A stretch of DNA of 47,167 nucleotides from Fonsecaea monophora. Its lineage: Eukaryota; Ascomycota; Eurotiomycetes; Chaetothyriales; Herpotrichiellaceae. A program made the position numbers and the translations under genes. This document shows positions 1 to 9,991 of this stretch, piece by piece. Positions within the stretch are counted from its first letter, which is position 1. Each line of letters starts with the position of its first letter. The notes under the pieces are model-generated. The model saw only the letters and a program-made list of their open reading frames with translations. It was not told the DNA's origin and did not search any database. Location of the stretch: contig NW_019174098.1 in the NCBI RefSeq assembly GCF_001642475.1, forward strand, positions 1-47,167, written 5' to 3'.

Positions 1-958
1 GTGAGGCCGACAGCCTTGTCCACGAGTGCCGTCGAAGGAGGGCCTTCGAAGCTAAGTAGGGGAGGCTGTGACTGGCAGGAATGCCAAGGACGTGTAATGA
101 CCGTCACGCTAGTCCTCGGCCGAAGGCTTCGGACTAGCGCCGGTAGGGCCCTGTAAATTACTCGAAGGTATATAGTCAGACGGTCCCCAGGACCTAGCAG
201 AATTCACCATGTTCCTCCGTTGAGTCACAAGGAGTTGCCACGGATGCCACGTGCCACCCACGTGCCTATGAATGTCGTGATTAGCTAAGCGAAGGTTCCA
301 AGCGTCACGGGCAAGTATGTAGTCAGGTAGTTTAGATCTCCGCTGTGTGGAGCACAACCTTCGGCTTTCCAAAAGCCCCGGATCTGTCTTTTAGGACGCC
401 GATTTCGCGCATCTGTGTAGAGTGGGTGGTTGTCATGTTACGTGTCATTTACGTGTCGTCTTTCTCGGTTCAGTCTTGGGCTGTTTGTGGATCTGCGACG
501 AAGTACCAGACCGGAGCGTTCTGCGACAAGAAATGGCAGCACACGTAGTGGGCGGCAGTATTTCTGACGTGATGATTCGTTCTACGGTAGATACGCATTC
601 GTGTTCCATTTCTATCATGTCGAGAAGCCAGCGAATAAGGTAGTGTACTCTCAAGAGGGACGAGATCGTTTGCACTCTTTTTCGGCGGCTTAGACAAAAC
701 AGGCCATGGAAGCATCAATTCCTTGTATTTATGGACAGAAGTTGCAATCGAGAGGCAAGAATGCCTTCAGAGCACGAAAACAAACTGAGCTACTGGATCG
801 CTGTCGCACGTAGCAGGTTCGGAGCGATGGCGCTCGAAGTAGTGGTCCCTCATTTCACCATGCAGGGCATTTCACCACACCGGGATGTCGATTAATCCTT
901 CCAAAAGACCGAGGTTGCCTAGATTGATCAATTCTGGAAATGGAAACTCATAGCTACT
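1..958. other. Gene-free flank with a hairpin palindrome
   Basis: I find no supported coding region here. The short open frames on both strands are not ATG-started exons with splice signals and show no family motif. The clearest structure is an imperfect palindrome at 108-138: arms GCTAGTCC (108-115) and GGACTAGC (131-138) enclose a second nested inverted repeat, CCGAAG/CTTCGG. This could be a terminus or a remnant of a small DNA element, but no matching second copy was seen at the other side of the nuclease/kinase pair. Confidence 0.4.
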
Positions 959-2646
959 TCACCGTCTCCGCTCGCGAAACCCATCAACATAAGTGCTATC
1001 CAAGACCTTCTGCGTCGGTCTGATCTGCCTCCGGGGTTTTCCATCTTTAATTGAGGCCCGTGGACGTGGATTGGATTGCACACAGTGTGCACCTGTCGGT
1101 GGCTGCCGAGAGGTCGTAAGCTCATGACTGAGATACCTGGTTGAGAAGGGCGCTGCCGTGAGTGGCATAGCAGCGTGCGTTGGTTGTCCCACAGTAGCAT
1201 GTCTCGTGCGTTTGGCGGTTGTTCGCTCGGCAACGAGCTCATCAGGAGAAGTATCTGATTCCTCCTCTTGAAGCACGGACCGAGATGTACGGCTGTCCGT
1301 CAATGTGGTTGACGGAGTATCCGCAGGTGCGCCTCGGGCTTTTTGATTTGCGCGCTCGATGAAATTGTCTCGATCGGTTTTGGCCCGGTCTCGGTTGTGG
1401 CGGAAACCAGCGGCTCCTTTCACAAATGTTTCCCTGTTGCCAGTCATTTGAAATCCATCCAGTTGTGTCATATGGCACTCGGGTGGTTCTCCAGGCGCCT
1501 TAGGCGCGGTTAGGTGGTGAGTATAGAGTTGCAGCGTTGCGGTGCCTTGGTGGTAGGTGGCTGAGTAACTAGTGGCGTTGCCATCATATATGGGTTCTAC
1601 CACTTGGTAGTTCTGTAGACTGTGCATTGCCCGGGCGCCGACAGCCCCGTCGTAACAAGCTTGCCGCTTTGCGACGTCGGCACGACCGCCCGCACTCTTT
1701 CCCTCTAGGAAAAAGTTTGGTGCCGCCGGTAAAGAGGTGTTGTTAGATGGGATAATGTGCTTTCCGAGATCACGGCGGACGCGTTGATTAATCTGCTGGG
1801 GAAAAGCGCCGTCGTATAAGTCCGGCACGGGCTTTGGTAGGTCCTCGGCGAGCGGCTCTAGATGATTGAATTGGCGGTCGGCTGCGGAATTATACTGTTT
1901 CCTCGATTCGCCCGCAATAATGGATATAATTTCGGCCCGTACAGTCGCTTCATCGCCTGCTCTGTCACAAAGATCCACAAACGCATTAAAGTCCTCGTCA
2001 CCGAATCGCGAAGGAGACAAGGAAGCTCGAGGCTTGGCCATATCATCCCTAATATCTTTGGCATTGTTGGGTTTTGAACCTCGGTTGTGTGGATATATTC
2101 CGCCATCGATCAAGTTCTGCTCGAAGTTGGGATCGTAAGAAGACTTGCCGGTCTTGCTGGTTGCACCACTGCCGCTGGATGCAGACGAACGCTTTCGGCT
2201 TGAATTAGATGGACTCATGGCGTCGCCCTGGTCAGCAAGAATGGCAAACTATAAGAGCGCTCCGTTAGTATTGGACTCCAAAGGGGCACACGAACGGAAC
2301 TCACTCCTCGAATATGGCTTAAGTCAGGTCCGCCGTGTCGTGAAAATCGCTTCACGCTTTTCGTCCCAGGTCTAGATGAGGTGTTGATGCTGGAATGTAG
2401 CGTCAACGCTCGTTGTTCGGCTCTCGAAGTCCTGCGGTCGAACTCTCTCAATGCACCCCGACTCAAATGGACCTTGGAGAGCCTATTCCAGAAGCTTGGA
2501 GGACGGTGCCACTGGTATGTTCCAGCTTCTGAAGTGCGTGTCCTTCTCTTTGCGGATGGAGGGTCCTCAGGGCTGTCTTTAGGGACAGATTCATCAGTGT
2601 CTCTTTGCCGCTTCTTCGAGCGGGGGTCCTCGTTAAGAACGAACAT
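959..2646 (-). CDS. PD-(D/E)xK nuclease-like protein (DUF7924-type)
   Basis: Two exons on the minus strand, 2646-2305 and 2248-959, are separated by a 56-bp intron (2249-2304) with a GTGAGT donor, an ACTAAC branch site and a TATAG acceptor. The product is 543 aa. The first about 120 residues are basic, Ser/Pro-rich and disordered. The core has a PxPDLYDG segment (Asp about 257), then FFLEGK (Glu296, Lys298), then AKRQACYDGA (Gln310). This order of acid, E-x-K and a helical Gln is that of restriction-endonuclease-like folds. From memory the core resembles a fungal multicopy family catalogued as DUF7924. Related nuclease and kinase domains occur in Crinkler-type eukaryotic effectors, so a genome-conflict or mobile role is possible; this is inference. 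The C-terminal about 120 residues are disordered. ATG 2646 is the first ATG in this frame, but related coding sequence continues upstream in another frame (2647-2858). The gene is divergent from the kinase at 3051. Confidence 0.68.
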
Positions 2647-2858
2647 GAGGGTGTCGAGAGGGAATGGTTGGTAAGATGGGAAGGACTAAGTAGGCCGCGG
2701 TGGCTGGATAGAGGGGTCGTGTTAGAGAAGCAGTCTGCGGACAACACAGACGGTCCCAGACGACGCTTCGAAGCATCCATCGACTGGCTGGCATCTACGC
2801 ATTCAACGCCCGCAGTAGCGCTTGACTCGAATTCATGTGGTGGAGATGTTGCAAGCAT
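2647..2858 (-). pseudogene. Out-of-frame 5' coding fragment of the nuclease-like gene
   Basis: An ATG-started open frame begins at 2858 on the minus strand and encodes a Ser/Thr-rich stretch (with ADCFSNTTPLSS and SPSHLTNHSL). It runs directly into the start of the nuclease-like gene but in a different frame. A change of two bases near 2650-2655, where the minus strand reads ACAC, would put both in one frame. No canonical intron could do this. Either the gene lost its original N terminus to a small indel and now starts at 2646, or the whole locus is a pseudogene. The family resemblance is from memory and should be treated as inference. Confidence 0.4.
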
Positions 2859-3050
2859 GATTGGACATGAAGGGCGATGTCAAAAGTTCCTCTGACTCCG
2901 CAGGCGGCTGCGGGGGCGGCTAGATCCAGTGTTCAAAGGGAAGGAAGGTTACCCGAGTCGAACCCAACAGCGCAACTTTCTTGATCTCAGCGGGTGTGTT
3001 GTATGAGAGTGTACAGCAAATTCTCTGATGTCCGTCCTGCACGTCCTGCG

Positions 3051-4211
3051 ATGGACGACCCATTTATTCAACACTTCCTCGAAATCCGCCTCGGTGAGCG
3101 TTACCAAATTTGTCAACGTATAGGATCAGGTTCGTTTGGAAAAGTGTATATCGGTAGGGTTGCTATCTCGGAGACCGTGAAGCATCGATTTAATTGATTC
3201 GCACAGGGCGCGATGTTCCTACGGGTGACATGGTGGCCATTAAACTCGAGCACCGTTCGACTGCACCATCACTTCTGCGCCAAGAGATCGAAATCTATGA
3301 AGAGTTGATTGGACAACCTGGCATCCCTCGAGTGTTCTGGCATGGCTACAACTGTGATTTCCAGGTGGTGGTGTTTGAACTTCTTGGGCCCAATCTCGAG
3401 GATCTCTTTCGATATTGTGGTAATAAATTCTCACTCAAGACAACGTTGATGCTGATAGATCAATTCCTCCATCGGGTTGAAAGTCTTCACGCGGTGGGCT
3501 ATCTCCATCGTGATATTAAGCCCGAAAACTTTCTACTGGGCACTGGAAAGCAGGGTAACATTGTCTACATGACCGATTTCGGACTCGCCACCTATCGGAG
3601 GGACTCACACGACCAAGCCATAAGTCACAAGCCTGCAGCCAGTCCCCGGATTTCCTTAGTCGGCACCTGCCGCTATGCTAGTATCAATGGCCATTTGGAC
3701 GTCGGTAAGTGCCGTGAATGTCTCGCATCGTTGATTCAACGGCTAACACTATGCAGCTCCATCACGGCGTGACGACCTAGAGTCGCTAGGGTATATGGCC
3801 TTGTATTTTCTTCGTGGGTCCCTTCCCTGGCAAGGTCTGAAGGCCTCGAGTCGGCAGGAAAGATACCGGCTTGTCTTAGAGCGGAAGCAGACGATCAAGG
3901 TAACCGAACTCTGCCAGGATCTGCCCGCGGAGTTTACTACATATATGAACTACATTCGTGGATTGGACGACCAGGATAAACCCGATTACAAGCACCTTCG
4001 GAGCTTGTTCCGTCACCTATTTCACCGTAATGGCTTCGAGTATGACTATACGTTCGATTGGACGATTCGAGAGTTTGAAAGGCAGTCAAATATGAATCAG
4101 CAACGTCCTGTGCCCTGTCCTAGCGTTGGGGAGCAAAAGACGAAGCGAACCGTTGCAGGCAACCGTGACCGAAAGAGGAGGCGTCGAAGAGATGATGCGA
4201 AGGAATCATAG
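3051..4211 (+). CDS. Casein kinase 1-like protein kinase
   Basis: Three exons, 3051-3153, 3207-3704 and 3757-4211, encode 351 aa. The introns (53 and 52 bp) have GTAGGG and GTAAGT donors. The order of motifs is that of casein kinase 1: glycine loop GSGSFGKVY, catalytic lysine in VAIKLEH, catalytic loop YLHRDIKPENFLLG, TDFGLA, then GTCRYASINGHLDV and SRRDDLESLGYMALYFLRG, which are hallmarks of CK1 rather than of general Ser/Thr kinases. All catalytic residues are present, so the domain looks active. An in-frame ATG at 3003 is an alternative start. The basic tail KRRRRR could be a nuclear signal. The TAG at 4209-4211 is followed by in-frame coding-like sequence with its own intron (4212-4651), so the stop may be premature. 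It is not the housekeeping CK1 type by position: it stands head-to-head with the nuclease-like gene. Confidence 0.8.
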
Positions 4212-4651
4212 CGTGACACCTTTGACTGGATGATTCGGGGATTCCAGGGGCTGGAGCCTGACGCCCAAGAGCCGCTTACGTCGAAAGATGGTAGACGAAA
4301 GGCGAGGAGCGGACACCACGAAGCGTCAGGTTGTGGAGTCCAGGTTGTGACTAAGGTAAGTCGTCGAAAGAGGAAATGAAATTGTATCCTCCAACATGGG
4401 GATGGAGAGGACCATGGACACGCTACTGACGACTATCACTCCCATTCACACAGCATGCATCTCAAATGCTGGCTAAGGCCCGTCCCTCTCTAGAGCGTGC
4501 CTGTTATCGATCATCGAGAGCCAACCGTTTCGCAAGCAGCAATACCGACAGGGAGGCAGGAAGTCTCAAAGGCAAATCGTTGGCTGGTAGCACATCACTG
4601 AGCGAAAGCCCGCACTGTACAATCTGTACGGCGCTCTGCATCAAACTTTGA
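4212..4651 (+). pseudogene. In-frame C-terminal tail of the kinase beyond a TAG stop
   Basis: Immediately after the kinase stop the same frame stays open from 4212 to 4355, then meets an intron with a strong AAG|GTAAGT donor, a TACTGACG branch site and a CACACAG acceptor (4356-4453). The next exon, 4454-4651, continues in frame to TGA. Three codons after the TAG the motif TFDWMIRGF repeats TFDWTIREF from the last kinase exon, suggesting an internal duplication. A functional intron downstream of a stop is unexpected, so the ancestral protein was probably about 115 residues longer. Alternatives are stop readthrough, or an unrecognised intron removing the TAG; the candidate donors for that are weak. 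Confidence 0.45.
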
Positions 4652-5434
4652 ACGCCTCACCGGTTTGCAAGACTCATCATAGTTGTTGCATGTGCGGTGA
4701 CCGTTATGGCGACCACCCTTGAAAGTCAATTTGCTGCTGGGTCGAAAAGCTTCCCTGTTCGAGCTCCCCTGCAGGAATCGCAAGCTCGCAGTTTCACGGA
4801 ACTCGCGTCTTGTTGAGTTTAGGAGCGAATCTGCATCGAATTCGAGCGAGAATGGCGTTGACCAACACTCCCTATCATCAGGGGGGTTAGCTGTTTCCAC
4901 ACTTTGATGGGGTGAATGGCAATAAAGACAGAATGAGAATGCCTCTCAGCATGTTGGCACCTAAATATGGTCTTGCAGTCAGTCAGCTCATTTGCCAGGT
5001 TCCTCCGACGACTTTCCTTCCCTTGACATCTTCCTTCTGCATCATCGACGGATCGCTATCATCAGGTAATTGAAGACGCAGCGTGATTCTTAGTTGATTC
5101 GCCCAAAAGCGTAATGAAAGGACCATTGAAATCGTAAGGTCCTTTTCGTTGTATCATCTTTCTTCCAGTCTACGTCTTCCAAAAAAGCCGGAACGAATAC
5201 TTTGCTCGACGGTTCTGTTGGAATCCCAAGATCTTTGTAGGAGTCGATCTGACGAGCACTGGCATGAGGGTTTGCAGTATAACGCAGTGCTTAGTGATGG
5301 GGGACTGTCGTTACCGCATCATTCGCTTCCAAACGCACATCGTACCATCATTCAAATACTCTCACAACCTTGCAACTCTCGTACTTCTTAGAAAGATTAT
5401 AAAGACATAGTTGCACCTTCTTCTCACCATCGTG
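4652..5434. other. Intergenic, no gene recognised
   Basis: Short open frames occur on both strands, but none has a family motif, plausible splice sites and an ATG together. Nothing else was seen. Confidence 0.4.
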
Positions 5435-6676
5435 TCATTCACTATCGCGAATGTGGCCGAAACAAGCTTGATTAGCCATGACAGCTTCCAACGCCTGAAG
5501 CTTCCCGATAAGAGCTGCCATCGACTTCGGCTTAGTATTGATCCAATTGTCCACTAAATTGCTCGCCGTGGCGCGGAGGATTGTCGCCAGTCTTGAATGG
5601 CCCTGTGCGACTAGATTGGGGTCTTCGAGGTTCGATTGATGCATTTCAGTTAGTGACTCATGGGCTGTCAGAGACGACGCACTATTGAATTGTCTTAAGC
5701 ACAGCATGCAAGCGGTAGATGTTCGCGTCCGCTTTGTAGCGGAAGGACTCCGGGTGAGATCCCGTGATGTTCGCCGGAGATTAATTTGACAGGAGATGAC
5801 CACTGGATCGCGGCTCCTCTTGAGGAATTACAGAAGCGGGCGCCTGTGTTTCTAAACCACGAGCTCTGAGCTGTTGAGCTGCAGGACCAACGTGGCGCTT
5901 GAGGAAACAGTATATGGCATTATGAGTGGCTTCTGGTCCCATAAGATCCGCAATGCTTTGGTATCGACCTTTGAACTATGATGTGATCAGCATGGCTCGA
6001 CAGCATCATCATTGCACGAGGCACCTACCACTTCGGACCTAGTGCAGCACAGACCGCTACGAGAAGTCGAAATTCGGGTTCCTCCAGTCTGCTACCCATC
6101 ACTGGCTTTACGTTTGTGACACTATTGGATTGGTAAATGTCGAACAGGGTCTCTTGTGGAATTCGCAAATTGATCGCGCGGCATTCTGAAAGGGATGATG
6201 ACACAGACCCTGTCGCCCCTACTACTATGCTGCTGAAGAAAGCTATGCCAAGGCTGGGACGAGCGCCACACCTTCCTCGTTCCACTGTGATTACAAAAAT
6301 TGAAGCACTACGCTAAACACTAAACACCATGGCTAAGACTCACACGCTATTCAGCTCGATTGATGCCTGGCAAAGAGGCATGCGTAACAAGCACTGCTCT
6401 GCTCTCGCAAGAGCTGTGCGGAGGATAGAGACTTCGGAGACTTACTGTATTGCACGTAAATTAACCTGGCAAGTTGTTTTTGTCATCTTCTAATTTTCTC
6501 AAGATTTCTGCCGTCTCTGCCACGATGGCCCGCCGGTCCTTCAGCTGCAGAATGATTTCAGCTTTTGTGATGCGGCCCTTTCCGATGATGTGAAACGCCA
6601 AAAGCAGGGCAAACCGGGGCTGAGCTGAGTGATCCCAACGCTCGGCAACTGTTGGGTGACTGTAGCTGAGGCCCAA
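5435..6676 (-). pseudogene. Fragmented SANT-like / C2H2-like gene remnant
   Basis: Several minus-strand coding-like pieces lie here without usable start codons. One piece (about 6676-6461) reads RFALLLAFHIIGKGRITKAE; a second (6285-6025) ends EFRLLVAVCAALGPK; a third (about 5953-5790) reads FKGRYQSIADLMG and FLKRHVGPAA. These resemble the short helical SANT/Myb-like DNA-binding modules common in ascomycete hypothetical proteins. A GTAGGT...CATAG intron (about 5970-6022) lies between the second and third pieces, but removing it leaves the frames out of phase. The last piece (5803-5435) contains ACMLCLRQF followed by two histidines spaced as C-x2-C-x12-H-x6-H, a C2H2 finger like that of RBM5-type RNA-binding proteins. 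The open frames begin at TTG or GTG, not ATG. I read this as one or two decayed genes. Confidence 0.35.
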
Positions 6677-7339
6677 AGGGGACCCCCTGAGCCCGAACTA
6701 GCTTCTGGGAATGGGCGTCAGGCAGCGCTCCCTCGTACTCTGCTGGGGCTTTCCACGACGCTCTTCCGTGCTCTCCTCGATGATCCGTCATGTGCGCGAT
6801 TAAAGCGGCCTCGCTCCCTTTCCTGAACGAAAATGGTAAGGAACAAAGCACAGTTCGGGGCATATATAATATATATATATATATAAGCAGGGAATCCTGT
6901 CTTGGATTCTCGTTTGAGCACGGGCAGGTGTAGTAACGGTCTACATACGTGCATTAGTACATACGTACATACGTCCAGACCTAGTAGCTCATCCGCAACC
7001 AGAGACACAAGTAGACGGGCAACAAAGCCAACACTCGAAGTAAAAGAGAAGTCAGGGAAAATTGGGTACGTTCCATATTCGTTTTCATTTCCGTTTTTAC
7101 TTTGAGAATCAATCCCTTCATCACGCATCATGCATGGCCGATGGGGTCTCCTGGGGCCAAGTATCCAGCTATCTAGCTAGCTATGTACCAGCTATACAAT
7201 ACCCCCGTCAATATTTGACTTTCGTCGTCATCGTCGTCCCTAGTTCGTGGTCTTCCTCACCGTCGCGTTTCCGTTTCCGTTTCAGCCGAACTGCCACCGC
7301 TACCGCCACCGCGACCGGCGCCGGCACCGTCGTCGTGAT
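6677..7339. other. Intergenic with (AT)n tract
   Basis: No gene is supported. The region holds an almost pure AT dinucleotide run at 6862-6885, tacatacg-type tetranucleotides near 6943-6978 and (CGT)n-like codon-biased sequence near 7205-7310 just beyond the 3' end of the monooxygenase, which is probably its terminator/3' UTR side. Confidence 0.45.
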
Positions 7340-9208
7340 TCATTTCTTCACGACGTGGAAGCCCTCAAAGTTGGGGAGGGCCTTTCTGATGTCCTGGTGG
7401 TAGTTGTACATGCCGCCGGCGTAGTTGACCTGCTCGAAGGCCTTGCCGGGCATGCTGCCACCCATGTACCTGCAGAGCGGAGTCAGTCTCGAGACAGAGA
7501 GAAAGGTGTGTGAAGGATAAGAGATGGGGAGGAACCAAAACTTACGTGCTCTTGGTGGTCGGGAACAGCGACTTGTCGCTCAACTCGTTGATCTTCTGCT
7601 TCCATTGCATGCTGGCCACGTCGGTCGGGTTGATGTACTTGATGCCCTGGCGCTCCATCTGGACGATGGCGTCGGTGATCCATCTGCCCTGAATCTCCAC
7701 CGAGGTCGGTCCGTTGGACAAGAGCGTGGGGCCGTGCGGGCCGTAGAGATGGAACATGTTGGGATAGCCGGGGACAGTGGTGCCGAGATATGTCACGGCC
7801 GCCTTCTTCCACTCCTTGTCAATGGTCTGGCCGTTGATGTTGTGTAGGCCCATGGCCGTCATGCCGCCGGTGGTGATGTCGAAGCCCGTGGCAATGCAGA
7901 TGATGTCAAAGTCATGGTGTGTGCCGTCCTGGAGGACGATGCCTTTCTCGTCAAAGGCGACGATGGGGTTGTTCTTGATGTTGACGACGTCGACGTTAGG
8001 TCGGTTGAATTGCTCAAGGTACGAGTACTCGAGGCACGGGCGTTTCACTCCCCATGGGTGAGGAGGCTCCACGGGGGTCAAGATATCCCGTTTCTTTGCG
8101 TCATTCAGACGAGCGCGTTGTTTCTTGGCCCAGAAGTCGTAGACGGCACGGTTGGCCTTGGGGTCAAAGAGATAATCCTTGTAGTTTCCGAGCCAGTAGC
8201 GGAAGCCTCCGTCGGACCACAGCTTCTCGAAGAACCTTTCGCGTTCTTCAGGTGTGTCCTCGAACAAACTCTTCTCAGAGAAGTCGTACAAGAAACCACC
8301 AAAGCATCGTTCACGGAGGTCAAAGAGCTCCGGGTACCACTTCTTACCGGCCCACTGCTCTTCCGCTGTGAGGGCACGGAGACGCATGGGCACCGTCAAG
8401 TTCGGTGTTCGTTGGAAGACCTTGAGCTCACCTGCTTTCGGGCCCCATGCTTGAGTGATCTGGACGCCGGAAGCGCCGGTGCCGATGATAGCACACTTCT
8501 TGCCCTGTACGCTGATCTCCTCGTCAGGCCAGAAGGATGAGTGATGGACAATGCCCTGGAACTTTTCGATGCCCGGCCAGTCAGGGACGTAACGCTTGGC
8601 AGCAAAGCCAGCCGCGACGACAAGGTACTTGGCCTTGGCCGTTCGGCCGTCCGCTGTCTTGACGTACCAGCGTCCTTCGTCCGTGTTGAATTTGGCTTCG
8701 ACGACAACACTTTCGAAGGCCGTCTGGCTCTTGATATCAAGGACCTTGTCGCAGTGATCAAAGTAGTCACGAAGTTCCTTGTAAGTGGGATAGTTGGAGG
8801 GCCAATTGTACCTGTGGCACATCAGTCACTGAGAAGACAGAACATGGGAGCCTTTGGCATACGTCTTCCAAGTTTCTGGGATCGACAATTGGTATTCCGG
8901 GACTTCGGAGTCGACCATTGCTCCGGCTGCTCGAAGGTTAGACACGTCACACCACATCGAAAGGGTCGAGTCTTACGGTAGCAGTTCCATCGCCAGGTAC
9001 CACCAAGGTCAGTGCCAGCCTCATAGATGACAGTCTTCAGTCCTTGGTTGCGAAGGGACCAGAAGCAAAACACCCCACCGAAGCCGCCACCGACGACAAG
9101 GGCATCGACCTCAAGGTTGTCCGCATAGGGACCATCTGTCCTCCTTCGACGGCCGTATTCCCAGAGCTGAGTCTTCAGCTTGGGGTTCGTCATTCCCGGG
9201 TCACCCAT
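7340..9208 (-). CDS. Baeyer-Villiger flavin monooxygenase
   Basis: Four exons on the minus strand, 9208-8977, 8926-8863, 8811-7546 and 7469-7340 (introns 50, 51 and 76 bp), sum to 1692 nt and 563 aa. The N-terminal FAD site is VGGGFGG (residues 39-45), with the acidic end of the second strand in IYEAGTDLGGTW. The Baeyer-Villiger fingerprint F-x-G-x3-H-x3-W-P is complete at 183-194, and the NADPH site is GTGASG (209-214). The family inserts oxygen next to a ketone carbonyl, giving an ester or lactone, with NADPH and O2. Length and motifs fit the cyclohexanone/cyclododecanone/steroid monooxygenase group; the substrate cannot be read from sequence. A TATA-like element lies at 9331-9340. The gene is divergent from a serine hydrolase at 9992, which would suit hydrolysis of the ester product. 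Confidence 0.93.
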
Positions 9209-9991
9209 GATTGTGATGATGTCTGTCAGATGGCAACAAGGTTCTTTGGGCCACGTGAGATGAGAAGGAGTCTTTGGTGAAGCTTGTGAGGGAGATGACT
9301 TCTTGTGATTCTGTTCTTGCTTTCTTCATCCTTATATACAGAACATTTCCATCCTGACTGGCTGGATATAGTGAATGGCCATTCTTTGATCTGTTTGGTG
9401 CCCGCATAGAGGCCCCATACAGATCTGCTGAATGTATCTGGCAAGGCCCAGCGCTGCGGCTCCGCAAAAGAGGTAAGACCCCAGTCTCTAGTCTCCATAC
9501 AGGAAATCGACGTTGCGGGGGTTCCCATGCCTTCCGCAAGGATATACGTCTCTTGAGGAGGTTATGCCTATCGTCATACGGCTGAGGAGTACGGAACAAC
9601 TATGGCTGGCTGGGCGCGATGGGGTTGTGGTTTCGAGGAAGATCTTCCAGTGTTAGAACACGTCCCAAGAATGCGTTTCCGCACATCACTGCGGACCATT
9701 TGCGACGGACTTGGGGGCCACAGGATGAGCAATCTTGGGAGTGAGTCTCGGACCCGCATGACTGTCACCACAACGATGGAGAATGGCTCGTCTGAGGGGG
9801 AGAACGAGAAGAAGAAGAGAGGAGAGGAGATGCGAGAGGGGAAAGCACACTCGTGGACTCACTTGATATTTAGACAACAGCCAGACGAATCCTGCATAGC
9901 TCCTCAGAAACCCTCTTGCTCCTGGTCGTGACCCTTTGCATATTGGTAAGGCTGGACGCAACAGCTTGTCTTCGTCTTGATATCCGTCAAC
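9209..9991. promoter_or_regulatory. Divergent promoter with repeated TGCGG/CCGCA half-sites
   Basis: This 783-bp region serves both the monooxygenase and the hydrolase. It contains CCGCA/TGCGG eight times: 9402-9406, the pair 9455-9459 with 9462-9466 (inverted, 2-bp gap), the pair 9513-9518 with 9534-9539 (TTGCGG, 15-bp gap, CCGCAA), the everted pair 9679-9683 with 9690-9694 (6-bp gap), and 9754-9758. About 1.5 would be expected by chance counting both strands. CGG-containing inverted or everted pairs are the usual targets of Zn2Cys6 factors, and such a factor is encoded next door at 12039. The element TGTATATAAG (minus, 9331-9340) is a TATA candidate for the monooxygenase. Confidence 0.55.

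Noticed and set aside
2941..3000. Sequence on the minus strand recalling the start of 28S rRNA (ACCCGCTGA)
   Set aside because: Similarity stops after about nine bases; no further rRNA-like sequence follows.
5205..5400. Plus-strand frame starting FVGVDLTSTGM, at first like an actin/Hsp70-type nucleotide site
   Set aside because: No further Hsp70-like motif follows and the frame soon ends; likely chance.
6862..6885. (AT)n run as a TATA box
   Set aside because: No gene start lies suitably downstream; it is a simple microsatellite.
7914..8540. 208-codon plus-strand frame inside the monooxygenase
   Set aside because: It is the complement of an exon with strong flavoprotein motifs; a codon-bias shadow.
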